Positions 52,601-61,706 of a DNA stretch of 64,000 nucleotides are shown piece by piece. Under the pieces are notes generated by a model, which searched no databases, was not told where the DNA came from, and was given only the letters and a program-made list of their open reading frames with translations. Both the position numbers and the translations under genes were made by a program. The stretch's first letter is position 1. The number at the start of each line of letters is the position of its first letter. Where the stretch lies: contig JADJVM010000009.1 in NCBI GenBank assembly GCA_016710595.1, forward strand, positions 62,001 through 126,000, read 5' to 3'. The stretch is from Niastella sp. (GTDB taxonomy: Bacteria > Bacteroidota > Bacteroidia > Chitinophagales > Chitinophagaceae).

Positions 52601-52632
52601 TTTTTTGTTTACTAATTTATTTAGTATTTTTA
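52601..52632 (+). promoter_or_regulatory. Promoter with embedded operator upstream of the radical SAM gene
   Basis: TTTTTTG at 52601-52607 (-33) and TATTTTTA at 52625-52632 (-7, one base off consensus) are separated by 17 bp. The palindrome TACTAATTTATTTAGTA (52610-52626) fills the spacer. It matches the umuD operator at 16 of 17 positions. The placement is classic for repression. Confidence 0.6.
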
Positions 52633-52668
52633 TGGTCCTAATTATTTAATTAATTACCTCTCTTTATC

Positions 52669-53211
52669 ATGAAAAAAATTCAAAACCCCGCAACTGTTCT
52701 TAAGCAGGATTCCCATAAAGTAAAAGCATTACCGGATGAAAACATGCATTATAAAAATGGCCGGGGTGCACAGTTCAATACAAAAAACAGGTTTATCATA
52801 AATGAAACTTCGTATGAACATACAGAAGCCATTGACGACTGGGAAGAAACGATGCAGAAAACACAGTACATCGAAATGCAATCAAAAACAATTGTAAATA
52901 AAGTAGAGAGCAAAGATGTGGGCATGGGTTATAGCATGAACCCCTATGCCGGCTGCGAACATGGATGTATTTATTGCTATGCCCGTAATGTGCATGAATA
53001 CTGGGGTTACAGTGCTGGCCTTGATTTTGAACAAAAGATCTTAATTAAAAAAATGCGCCTGAGTTGTTGCGAAAATTTTTATTGCACCCGCACTGGGATG
53101 CAACACCTATTATGCTTAGCGGCAATACTGATTGCTACCAACCTGCAGAACAAAAATACCGGCTTACCCGAAAAATGCTGGAAGTGTGTAATGCATTCAA
53201 CCAACCCGTAG
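52669..53211 (+). CDS. SplB-like (PA0069-type) radical SAM protein, N-terminal part before a frameshift
   Basis: The protein begins MKKIQNPATVLKQDSHKV and reads normally to about residue 126, including the cluster-binding motif CEHGCIYCYARN (C-x3-C-x2-C, near 99-106). At an A7 run (53047-53053) the frame slips and the remaining ~55 residues are unrelated text. One more A would continue the protein as KKNAPELLRKFLLHPHWDA into the next ORF, giving a full-length ~375-residue enzyme. The family is related to spore photoproduct lyase-like radical SAM enzymes. Its operator links it to umuDC. Either a real inactivating mutation or a sequencing error. Confidence 0.75.
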   Translation: MKKIQNPATVLKQDSHKVKALPDENMHYKNGRGAQFNTKNRFIINETSYEHTEAIDDWEETMQKTQYIEMQSKTIVNKVESKDVGMGYSMNPYAGCEHGCIYCYARNVHEYWGYSAGLDFEQKILIKKMRLSCCENFYCTRTGMQHLLCLAAILIATNLQNKNTGLPEKCWKCVMHSTNP

Positions 53212-53792
53212 GCATTCTCACCAAAAATGCCTGGATCATAAAAGATAAAGATATTTTACAGGAAATGGCAAAAAAACAAATTGTTTCAGCCATGGTTTCC
53301 ATCACTTCTTTCAATGAGGAATTACGCCGCTACATGGAGCCACGTACCGCTACTGCAAATCAAAAGCTTCGGGTAATTAAAGAATTGAGTAAGGCAGGCG
53401 TACGCATGGGTGTGATGATGGGCCCGATGATTCCTGGGTTAAATGAACATGAAATACAAAGGATCATGAAAGCGGCTGCTGACCATGGAGCTACTTTTAC
53501 CGCTTACACTTTCATCCGGCTGAATGGTGCTATAAAATTCTTATTTCATGATTGGCTCTATAAAAATTTCCCTAATTATGCAGATAAAGTGTGGCACCTG
53601 ATAGAGCAAAGCCATGATGGTAAGGTGAATGACAGCCGCTGGGGCGTTCGTATACGGGGAGAAGGGAATATTGCAAAATTGGTAGCCCAACAATATAAAA
53701 AATACGGAAAATTATACGGTATGAATGCCGAGGAATGGAGTTTAGACCGCAGTAAATTTTGTGTTCCCGGTGGCCAGGGAAAATTATTTTGA
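53064..53792 (+). CDS. SplB-like radical SAM protein, C-terminal part after the frameshift
   Basis: Continuation of the gene at 52669 in the next frame; the TTG start is only where the frame happens to open. It contains the rest of the radical SAM barrel (PIMLSGNTDCYQPAE, VGILTKNAWIIKD, VSITSFNEELRRYMEPRTA, GVMMGPMIPGLNEHE) and the family's C-terminal end WSLDRSKFCVPGGQGKLF. Together the two parts span a complete protein, so only the single-base slip is wrong. Confidence 0.75.
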   Translation: MLRKFLLHPHWDATPIMLSGNTDCYQPAEQKYRLTRKMLEVCNAFNQPVGILTKNAWIIKDKDILQEMAKKQIVSAMVSITSFNEELRRYMEPRTATANQKLRVIKELSKAGVRMGVMMGPMIPGLNEHEIQRIMKAAADHGATFTAYTFIRLNGAIKFLFHDWLYKNFPNYADKVWHLIEQSHDGKVNDSRWGVRIRGEGNIAKLVAQQYKKYGKLYGMNAEEWSLDRSKFCVPGGQGKLF

Positions 53793-54056
53793 TCGGATTA
53801 TTTCAATAGACATTAATTGCATAAAAAGGAAATAGGCATTTTTATAACTTAGTAAAAAAGAAAATAAAAATAAATCATATCATTTGTAACTTATCCCTCA
53901 GCTACGATATATTTTATAAAAACTTGTTTCAATTGTAATGCATAAAATAAAAAAAAATTCACTACGGTTGAATATAAATATTATGACAGTAAATATTTAG
54001 ATACCCTTTTTTTCCCGTACCTTAAATTCGTTACATTTACGCCCAACAAATTACGC

Positions 54057-55499
54057 ATGCAATCATTATCTGACCAGGTTTCAATCATATTTACACAACT
54101 CCTGGATATTCCTGTTCTTAGTATTGACAAATTGCCGCAGGCCGGGAGCGACCGCCATTATTTTAGAATACACACTGCGGGCAAAACATACATCGCCACG
54201 TATGGAGCCAATATAAAAGAAAATGAAACTTTTATTTATTTTTCTGAACAGTTTCAAAAGCAGGGCCTGTGTACAGCGCATGTTTTACAAGTGAATGATG
54301 ATTGCAGCGTTTACATACAGGAAGATTTTGGAAACATAAGCCTCTTAAATAAACTGGAAGAACTAGGGTTTAGCGATGATGTTTTTGATCTTTACCGCCA
54401 AAGCCTTTCTCAGCTAGCCCGCTTACAAGTAAAGGGGCATGAAGTAATTGACTACAATAGGTGCTTAACAAATACAGAATTTGGCAAACAGGCCATCATG
54501 GCAGATTTGCTCTACTTTAAATATTATTTTTTAGATGCACTTGCGAAGCCTTATGATAAACAAAAATTAATTGACGATTTTGAAGCCCTCAGCAATTACC
54601 TGTCGCATACAGAACATAAATATTTTATGTTCCGGGATTTCCAAAGCAGGAATATTTTAGTTTCTGATGATCATTCACTTCACTTTATAGATTACCAGGG
54701 CGGCATGAACGGGGCACCGCAATATGATGCTGCTTCTTTACTTTGGCAGGCAAGGGCAAACTTAACCAATGATTGGAAAGAAAAATTATTGGAAGCGTAT
54801 ATGGATTCATTTGAAAAAGAAGTAGGCACTACCCTCAATAGAACCGTTTTTAGAAGCCAGTATTATGGCTATGTCCTTATTCGTTTATTACAGGTTTTGG
54901 GCGCTTATGGTTTTAGGGGATTGTTTGAACGCAAAGCCCAGTTCTTAACGAGTATCCCATTGGCATTAAATAATATTAAATGGTTTTTATCGAATCATAA
55001 TATGGGTATTTCAGTGCCCGTATTTAAACAGGTTTTGGATCTCTGTGTAAGCAATGAAATTATGGAGCGTTTCACGCCCATACAGGCAACCGATAAAACG
55101 GTATTGCAAGTACACATCAATAGCTTTTCTTACAAGAAAGGAATACCAAAAGACACAAGTGATAATGGTGGTGGTTTTGTATTTGATATGCGGGGCATAT
55201 TAAACCCCGGCCGTTTTGAAGAATATAAAAAATTATCCGGCCAGGATAAATTGGTGAAAGATTTTTTAGAACAGGAAACAGAAATGCCTAAATTTTTAAA
55301 TAGTGTTTTTGATTTGGTTGACATTACCATTACTGATTATATAAAAAGAGATTTTGCTTCACTACAGGTAAACTTTGGTTGCACCGGTGGCCAGCACAGG
55401 AGCGTATATGCGGCGGATGCGCTGGCTAGGCATTTAAAAAATAAATTTAAAGTGAAGATCATTTTACAACATACCAATAAAGAAAACTGGCTGCAATGA
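54057..55499 (+). CDS. Sugar kinase (APH fold) fused to a RapZ C-terminal-like domain
   Basis: 480 residues in two parts. Residues 1-~330 have the aminoglycoside-phosphotransferase-like kinase fold: AGSDRHYFRIHTAGKTYIATYG (nucleotide loop), YFMFRDFQSRNILV (catalytic Asp/Asn, where HxD is RDF as in AmgK) and LHFIDYQGGMNGAPQYDAASLL (metal Asp). Residues ~350-480 match the C-terminal half of RapZ: GGGFVFDMRGILNPGR, FASLQVNFGCTGGQHRSVYAADALARHL. In RapZ this half senses glucosamine-6-phosphate. The gene overlaps the next, a MurU-like nucleotidyltransferase (ATGA), so an AmgK/MurU-type MurNAc recycling step is likely. Confidence 0.85.
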   Translation: MQSLSDQVSIIFTQLLDIPVLSIDKLPQAGSDRHYFRIHTAGKTYIATYGANIKENETFIYFSEQFQKQGLCTAHVLQVNDDCSVYIQEDFGNISLLNKLEELGFSDDVFDLYRQSLSQLARLQVKGHEVIDYNRCLTNTEFGKQAIMADLLYFKYYFLDALAKPYDKQKLIDDFEALSNYLSHTEHKYFMFRDFQSRNILVSDDHSLHFIDYQGGMNGAPQYDAASLLWQARANLTNDWKEKLLEAYMDSFEKEVGTTLNRTVFRSQYYGYVLIRLLQVLGAYGFRGLFERKAQFLTSIPLALNNIKWFLSNHNMGISVPVFKQVLDLCVSNEIMERFTPIQATDKTVLQVHINSFSYKKGIPKDTSDNGGGFVFDMRGILNPGRFEEYKKLSGQDKLVKDFLEQETEMPKFLNSVFDLVDITITDYIKRDFASLQVNFGCTGGQHRSVYAADALARHLKNKFKVKIILQHTNKENWLQ

Positions 55500-56203
55500 A
55501 AGCAATGATATTGGCAGCAGGATTGGGTACCCGCCTAAAACCATGGACGGATAATCATCCAAAAGCATTGGCGCCTGTAAACGGGAAATCTTTGTTACAA
55601 AGAAATATTGAATACTTACAACAGTTTGATATTTATGATGTAGTGGTAAACGTGCATCATTTTGCATCGCAAATTGCAGATGTTATTAATAAAAACAAAG
55701 GATGGGGAAGCCGTATTACCATAAGTGATGAAACCAATGAAGTGTTAGAAACAGGAGGTGGATTAAAAAAAGCATCTTCATATTTTTCTTCTTCTCCCAA
55801 TCCTTTTTTACTTATGAATGTAGATATACTCACTAATTTAAACCTACATAAATTATTGCAGGCCCATCATACAGAAAATGCAATGGCCACGCTGGCTGTA
55901 AGCAGCAGGCAAACTTCACGTTATTTATTATTCAATAAAGAAAACCTTCTCTGTGGATGGCACAATGATAAAACCGGTGAAACAAAAGGTGTTGCCGGAA
56001 ATAAAAAGGCATTCAGCGGCATCCATATTATTTCACCGGATATATTTCCTTTAATAACAGAGACCGGAAAATTTTCGATCCTTGATGTGTATTTACGAAT
56101 TTGTAATACACAACCCATTTTAGGTTATGATCACAGTGGCGACTTGTTGCAGGATGTAGGTAAGCCGGAAAGTATTGTGGAAGCAGAAAAAAAATTCAAT
56201 TAA
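55496..56203 (+). CDS. Sugar-1-phosphate nucleotidyltransferase (MurU-like)
   Basis: 235 residues. The start MKAMILAAGLGTRLKPWTDNHPKALAPVNGKSLL is the nucleotidyltransferase signature (GxGTRxxPxT...PK). LLMNVDILTNL carries the metal Asp, and GGGLKKASSYF the sugar-binding part. The short length fits MurNAc-1-P uridylyltransferase. It is translationally coupled to the kinase-RapZ fusion (4-bp overlap), which would supply the sugar-1-phosphate. Its stop overlaps the stop of the convergent receptor gene by 4 bp. Confidence 0.87.
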   Translation: MKAMILAAGLGTRLKPWTDNHPKALAPVNGKSLLQRNIEYLQQFDIYDVVVNVHHFASQIADVINKNKGWGSRITISDETNEVLETGGGLKKASSYFSSSPNPFLLMNVDILTNLNLHKLLQAHHTENAMATLAVSSRQTSRYLLFNKENLLCGWHNDKTGETKGVAGNKKAFSGIHIISPDIFPLITETGKFSILDVYLRICNTQPILGYDHSGDLLQDVGKPESIVEAEKKFN

Positions 56204-58581
56204 AGGTTACCGCTATCCGTAGGCATCCCAAACATGGGTTGTTTTTCCTGTTTGGGTTTAATACCAAAATTATAAATAAATTTAAGCACCCCTTTACGGT
56301 TATCATTCAGCCTGCTACCAATGGCATTTATACCTCCCTGGTTTAGTGCAAAATCTATTTTCATTGTTTTAAAAATATCATTGAAAGATAAAATGAGGTT
56401 TGCCTTTTTCTTAAGCATGGCCTGGTTTACAGATAAATTTATCATACCAAAAGGCTGCAATTCATAAAAATTATTCAGGCTTTTTAAACGGTAAAAGCCA
56501 AAAAGGCTTATGGAAGTATTGGGTTTTAATTTATAATTGTGATAGGTGTAAAACAGCCAGCTTCCATGGGTATAGTCAAAAGGTTGTTTTTGGTAAAAGC
56601 CTTCATAATGGGTTCGGTTATATTGGCCGCCCAGGTAAAAGAAATATTTTCCACCCGGTGGGATTCCCCCATTGGCCCGAATATAAAATTCTTTATTTTT
56701 CCCCAGATTATCATAGGTATTAAAAATAATTTTGGTTGCAGTGTCTTCATACGTTACTGCTGTAAAAATATCTTTTACCTGGTTTATCCCCATTGCAAAA
56801 ATGGGATAGTCTTCTGCATTAATATTAAATTCATAATTGGTGGTAAACTGTGGCTTTATGCCAGGGTTACCAATATTATATAAAAACTGGTCCACATAAA
56901 CTGGTGCAGGATTCAGCATATTATACCCTGGGCGGGAAATACTTTTTCTAAAAATGGCATTCGCCATCAATTGAAACCCCATAATTTTAAATAAAGGATG
57001 CTTTACAAAAATGTAAGGAAACAAATCAGTGCGCCTGATCGTAAAACCGGTATCATAAGGAATATGCTGGACGCCCTGCGTGTTCGTAGTTTCTAAACGC
57101 AAACCCGGCTTAATGGTAAAGGCGCCAAAGCTCCTGCTTACCTGCAGGTATAAAGAACCCACCTGCTCTTTGTAATTAAACCGGGCTGTTTTTATAATAT
57201 CGTTTACAGGCACGCCTGTACTGTCTATAGAAAATAAAGCATTGCTGTTAAAATGGTTCACGGATATCTTTCCTCCTGCTTCAACGGTTGAGCGGGGTAT
57301 CTTTTTCCAGGTAAAGTCTGTCTGGGCCATGTAATAATTTCTTTCTGCGCCAATTTCCCCATTTCCTAAAACGTCATGAACACCTTGCGGGATGCTTACT
57401 AAATTACCATATTGCTGATTGGTATTTACTTTGTAATAATTATACGTTAATGAAGTACTCCATTCACTACCCAGGCTATCTAATTTATAATCCAGGTCAA
57501 TATCATTATTAAAATAAGAGCTTTTGTTTTTATTATTGGCCAAAGCCATGCTTTGTAAAAATATTGTGGGGCTATTATCACTTAAGATATTAATATTATT
57601 TTCTGCATGGCTGTTATTGTGATATAAAGAAATGCGGGTACTGTATCCTATCGTGAAGTTTTTATTTGCTGCATAATCTATACCGGCCCGTATAAAATGG
57701 CCCGATGAAGGGTACACCGTATAAGCATCCTGCGCCAGGTTACTATTATTTCCCTTGCGTGTACTTTCTAATAATTCAAAAGATTTTCTTTTGCTATAAT
57801 TATAACTGAAGTTGCTGTTGAATTTACCCGTGCGGTTATTTAAAGAAAAACCCAGGCTGCCGCTGGCATATTTACCTTGTGCATATTCTGCACTCAGGCT
57901 ACCACTGGTACCCAGTTTCACCCCTTTTTTTAATACAATATTGATAATACCACCTGCACCGGATGCATCGTATTTTGCTGAAGGGGTACGCAGAATCTCA
58001 ATCTTAACGATACTGTTTGCCGGTAAATTTTTGAGCATGGTTGATACTTCATCGGCACTCATTTTCACTTCCCTGCCATTTATCTGGATAATAGCAGGAG
58101 TAGCGCTATTTAAATAAACATTTCCATCGAGGGTAACTGCACCGGGTGTTTTTTCTAAAACCTCATAGGCATTGGTGCTGCTGCTTGCGATGGGTTCGGC
58201 ATCAATGATTGTTTTATCATCTTCCTGCCTGATAAATGGTTTTTTAGAAACCAGTACAATGCTTTCTAAAGTAGAGGCATCATTCACCAGTTTTAATTCA
58301 ATGATGAGCGGGGTATGCTTAACCTCAATAATTTTATGAATTGTTTTTTTACCAACTGCCTGTACCGTGAGGTAGTAATTTGTTTTGGGTGACACAGATA
58401 ACTGTGCGGTATCAATGATAATACGGGAGTTTATTTTTACACTATCGGGCAACCGGTATAATACCAGGGTTGCCAGGCTGCTGTCTTTATTTTGTGTAAG
58501 TGAAATTGTAACGGGAACCTGGCCAATGCCATACAATCCTAAGCAAATAAATAAAAAGAAAAAGAAGAGCCTAACTTTCAC
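56200..58581 (-). CDS. TonB-dependent-receptor-like outer-membrane beta-barrel protein
   Basis: 793 residues, starting at a GTG (58581); the nearby ATG is out of frame. Signal peptide MKVRLFFFFLFICLGLYGIGQ. A carboxypeptidase-like/CNA domain (about 22-110) is followed by a plug domain (IRQEDDKTIIDAEPIASSSTNAYEVLEKTPGAVTLDGNVYL ... APSAKYDASGAGGIINIVLKKG-like) and a long beta-barrel. This is the outer-membrane beta-barrel family related to TonB receptors common in Bacteroidota. Ligand unknown; no SusD partner follows. Its stop overlaps that of the MurU-like gene. Confidence 0.85.
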   Translation of the reverse strand: MKVRLFFFFLFICLGLYGIGQVPVTISLTQNKDSSLATLVLYRLPDSVKINSRIIIDTAQLSVSPKTNYYLTVQAVGKKTIHKIIEVKHTPLIIELKLVNDASTLESIVLVSKKPFIRQEDDKTIIDAEPIASSSTNAYEVLEKTPGAVTLDGNVYLNSATPAIIQINGREVKMSADEVSTMLKNLPANSIVKIEILRTPSAKYDASGAGGIINIVLKKGVKLGTSGSLSAEYAQGKYASGSLGFSLNNRTGKFNSNFSYNYSKRKSFELLESTRKGNNSNLAQDAYTVYPSSGHFIRAGIDYAANKNFTIGYSTRISLYHNNSHAENNINILSDNSPTIFLQSMALANNKNKSSYFNNDIDLDYKLDSLGSEWSTSLTYNYYKVNTNQQYGNLVSIPQGVHDVLGNGEIGAERNYYMAQTDFTWKKIPRSTVEAGGKISVNHFNSNALFSIDSTGVPVNDIIKTARFNYKEQVGSLYLQVSRSFGAFTIKPGLRLETTNTQGVQHIPYDTGFTIRRTDLFPYIFVKHPLFKIMGFQLMANAIFRKSISRPGYNMLNPAPVYVDQFLYNIGNPGIKPQFTTNYEFNINAEDYPIFAMGINQVKDIFTAVTYEDTATKIIFNTYDNLGKNKEFYIRANGGIPPGGKYFFYLGGQYNRTHYEGFYQKQPFDYTHGSWLFYTYHNYKLKPNTSISLFGFYRLKSLNNFYELQPFGMINLSVNQAMLKKKANLILSFNDIFKTMKIDFALNQGGINAIGSRLNDNRKGVLKFIYNFGIKPKQEKQPMFGMPTDSGNL

Positions 58582-58660
58582 GCATTATAAATTTGTTGCA
58601 AATTTGGGCAAATGTTTCCCAGTTAAAAATTTCAAGCAAATAGTTTGTATTATTATTAAC

Positions 58661-58684
58661 AAAAAAAGCATCTTTCAGATGCTT
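58661..58684 (-). terminator. Terminator of the TolC-adaptor operon
   Basis: AAGCATCT (58666-58673) and AGATGCTT (58677-58684) form a perfect 8-bp stem with a 3-nt loop. A U-run (A-run 58661-58667) follows on the minus strand. Confidence 0.85.
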
Positions 58685-58710
58685 CTCAAAAATTTGAAAA
58701 TTTTAAATCT

Positions 58711-60033
58711 TTAATCTTTTTTCTTTACTTCAAAAAGGGCAGACTTATCTACCACTTTTACTTTATCACCGGGTTTTAAAGATTTACTCACCACATCGTA
58801 AGGGCCGGTAATTACTTCTTGCCCCGCTTTAAGTCCTGAAGTGATTTCAATGTTATTAATATCCTGTATGCCGGTGTTTACTTTTACTTTTTTTACGGTA
58901 TTGTCTTCGTTTTTCACAAATACAATAATATCCAGGTCATCATCCTGGTTTGATGATTTTGTTTTTACACTATCTGGTTTTTCTCTTGTAGTAACAGCAT
59001 TAATGGGAACACTTACCACATTGCGTTGTGTACGGGTTTGTATATCGGCATTCGCACTCATACCCGGCCTAAAGGGAAAAGATTTTTTTCCTAACAAATC
59101 CATATAGCTTTCTTTTAAAATCCGGATATACACTTTATATTGGGTTACATCGGTAGCAGAAGTTGCTGAAAGAGAGGAAGCGCTATTATCACTACTGGCA
59201 ATCTGCGTTACAATCCCTCTAAACTTGCGGTCGTTATACGCATCAATCGTAATCAGGGCGCTATCACCCAATTTTACTTTGGGTATATCATTTTCACCAA
59301 CATCTACCCGTACTTCAATTTTATCCATATCGGCAATACGCAAAATTTCGGTACCTACATTAAAGCTATTACCAGCAACTTTTTCGCCTTCTTTTACATT
59401 TAATAAACTTACCACACCATCCATAGGAGCTGTAATTACGGTACGACTAAGGTCGGTATTGGCTTTAGCAAGATTGTCCTGTGCACTTTTTACACCTGCC
59501 TGTGAACTTTTGATGGTAGCTATGGCTGCATTGTAATTTGCCAAAGCACTTTCATAATTACTTGCTGCGGTATTAAATTCATTTAAGCTAATCACTTTTT
59601 CATCATACAACTTCTTTTGCATGTCGTATGTTTTTTTCGCCTGGTTCAGTTGTGCTTTTAATGCAAGTGATTGTGCTTCGGTATTAGAAACCTGTGCCTT
59701 GCTTTGTTGTACCCCTGTAGCGGCCTGGCTTTTTTGAATGGTATATGCATCTGCATAAATTCTTGCCAGTAACTGCCCTTTTTTTACAGTATCGCCTTCA
59801 GCAACGGTTAATTCGGTTATTTCACCGCTGATGTCCGGGCTTACTTTTACTTCAATTTCAGGATATACTTTTCCAGGGGCATTCACTATTTCGGTAATGT
59901 CTCTCAACTGGGCTTTTTCTGCGCTTACTTTTATTCCTTCATTTTTTCCAAAAGCGCCGGTACCTGCCAGTATTGCCATTACCAGGGTGATAATACCTGC
60001 TACAATCAAAATAATCTTTGTTGTTTTACTCAT
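58711..60033 (-). CDS. Efflux periplasmic adaptor subunit (RND/MacA-type membrane fusion protein)
   Basis: 440 residues from the ATG at 60033 (MSKTTKIILIVAG); the frame is open further upstream but that part is not convincing. An N-terminal membrane anchor is followed by a split lipoyl domain (VSPDISGEITELTVAEGDTVKKGQLLARI ... TVITAPMDGVVSLLNVKEGEKV), a long coiled-coil hairpin (about 95-195), a beta-barrel domain and a membrane-proximal domain (ITSGLKAGQEVITGPY). It joins an inner-membrane pump to TolC. It follows the TolC gene by 88 bp. No pump gene lies in this operon: a terminator follows. Confidence 0.9.
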   Translation of the reverse strand: MSKTTKIILIVAGIITLVMAILAGTGAFGKNEGIKVSAEKAQLRDITEIVNAPGKVYPEIEVKVSPDISGEITELTVAEGDTVKKGQLLARIYADAYTIQKSQAATGVQQSKAQVSNTEAQSLALKAQLNQAKKTYDMQKKLYDEKVISLNEFNTAASNYESALANYNAAIATIKSSQAGVKSAQDNLAKANTDLSRTVITAPMDGVVSLLNVKEGEKVAGNSFNVGTEILRIADMDKIEVRVDVGENDIPKVKLGDSALITIDAYNDRKFRGIVTQIASSDNSASSLSATSATDVTQYKVYIRILKESYMDLLGKKSFPFRPGMSANADIQTRTQRNVVSVPINAVTTREKPDSVKTKSSNQDDDLDIIVFVKNEDNTVKKVKVNTGIQDINNIEITSGLKAGQEVITGPYDVVSKSLKPGDKVKVVDKSALFEVKKKD

Positions 60034-60121
60034 AACTTTTAATTCAATTTCAAAAAAACACATGGCACCCGGCTTACCAAACAGGCATTTAGTTTGCAAA
60101 ATAGTTAATAATTTTTTTACA

Positions 60122-61561
60122 CTACAATTTCAAACCCATGCCTTTATAAAACTCCAATACCTTCATTTTAAAAACATAATCGAAGCGGTTCAACGCAAAT
60201 TCTAACTTCGCCCTTAATAAATTATTTTGGGTAGTAAGAAAATCGTAGGTCCCCAACATGCCAACCTCAAATCTTTTTTGAGCAAAGCCCAATGCTTTTT
60301 CATTAGCTTCAACCGTTTTTTTACTGGCATTGTATTTTTCTAATGCCACTACTGCTGCATTATACGCCGTATAAATATCTTGTTTTAGATTTTGATTGTC
60401 TGCTTCTTTTTGCACCTGCAGGCTACGAATATTCACTTTGCTGCGTTCATAATTAGAACGTAAACTACCGCCGCTAAAAATAGGAACTGAAATTGACAGC
60501 CCGATACTCTGCCTGAAATTATCAGAGAGCTGGCTTCCGAAACCTGCCTTGGTATAAACAGGTGTATTTATAATGGATGGTGCATAAACGGTATAAGGGT
60601 TTCCCGAAACAGTTACGGTACCAATGGGTTTATCTGGGCCTACGATGCTGTTTACACCGGTAATTGTTTGATACCTGTTATTGTAACCACTGCCCAGGCT
60701 CCCAAATGCCGATAAAGTGGGGTACATATTTGCTTTAGTTGCTTCTGCAGTTTTTTGGGCAGCTTTTAATTTAAACTCGTTATACTGTTGCTGGGGTTGA
60801 TTGGCCAATGCCAGTTGATACACATTTTCCGGTTGCAGATCAGCAATGGCTTCTACCGGTATTTGTTCTACCGGGGGTGTTTCTACTTCAAATGGAGCTG
60901 CCGCATCCATATTCATGAGGGCTTTTAAATTCAAAATATTTTGATCTACACCGGCTTTTGCCGAAATGTAATTAAAGCTATCGGATGCTACCTGAGCTTC
61001 TAATTGAGAGGCATTTAATTCTGGTAATGCACCGGCGTTTACCTGTTTACGTATGGTATTTAACTGCACCTGCGATTGCTGTAATTGTACCGCTGTAATT
61101 TTTGTTTGTTCTATCGCCAACAACACTTGTAAATAAGCATTGGCAGCGCTTAATGCAATATCATTGCTCACTTTTGCAATATTGGCTTTCGCCGCCATCA
61201 ACTCCCAGGAGTTTGCAGCAATTGTATTTTTTTTACTATAAAAATTAAAAATATCGGCACTGGATTGTAATTGCAAACCAGATGATAAATAAGTTTCTGT
61301 AATACGGTTAAAAGTAGTGGGATCCTGGTTGCTACCACTGTTCACACTTCCACTCATACTAAAATTGGCATTGGGGTATTGCGATAATTTGCTTTGCTTA
61401 TAATTGATCGCAGCATTTTCTGATTGCAAACTGGTTTGCTTTACAGAAAGATTATTTGCCATTGCATACTCTACAATTGATTTTAAATTCCATTTTTTTT
61501 GAGCCAAACCGCAAAAAGGTATAAAAAGAATGGCGGCAAGGGCCAGAATTATAGTTCGCAT
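60122..61561 (-). CDS. TolC-family outer-membrane efflux protein
   Basis: 479 residues from the ATG at 61561 (MRTIILALAAILFIPFCGLAQ, a signal peptide). Two internally similar halves of long helices with heptad pattern (YLQVLLAIEQTKITAVQLQQSQVQLNTIRKQVNAGALPELN; AYNAAVVALEKYNASKKTVEANEKALGFAQKRFEVGMLGTYDFL) are typical of TolC. It forms the trimeric outer-membrane channel of an export pump. First gene of an operon with the adaptor; a promoter element lies 75 bp upstream. Confidence 0.92.
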   Translation of the reverse strand: MRTIILALAAILFIPFCGLAQKKWNLKSIVEYAMANNLSVKQTSLQSENAAINYKQSKLSQYPNANFSMSGSVNSGSNQDPTTFNRITETYLSSGLQLQSSADIFNFYSKKNTIAANSWELMAAKANIAKVSNDIALSAANAYLQVLLAIEQTKITAVQLQQSQVQLNTIRKQVNAGALPELNASQLEAQVASDSFNYISAKAGVDQNILNLKALMNMDAAAPFEVETPPVEQIPVEAIADLQPENVYQLALANQPQQQYNEFKLKAAQKTAEATKANMYPTLSAFGSLGSGYNNRYQTITGVNSIVGPDKPIGTVTVSGNPYTVYAPSIINTPVYTKAGFGSQLSDNFRQSIGLSISVPIFSGGSLRSNYERSKVNIRSLQVQKEADNQNLKQDIYTAYNAAVVALEKYNASKKTVEANEKALGFAQKRFEVGMLGTYDFLTTQNNLLRAKLEFALNRFDYVFKMKVLEFYKGMGLKL

Positions 61562-61635
61562 GTCTAAAATTATCAATTTCACTCTAATTAACAGTAAATT
61601 TTAGAATAAATAGGGAAATAAGTATTAAAATCAGC

Positions 61636-61643
61636 CAAAGGTA
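61636..61643 (-). promoter_or_regulatory. -7 element of the TolC-adaptor operon
   Basis: On the minus strand it reads TACCTTTG, an exact TAnnTTTG match, with a start expected near 61629 and a leader of about 68 nt. The -33 region reads ATG where TTG is expected. Confidence 0.5.
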
Positions 61644-61706
61644 AAGACTAACTTTTAAAAAACATAAGGATACTTTATTATAACATAACAGATTCCTACT
61701 TTAAAA

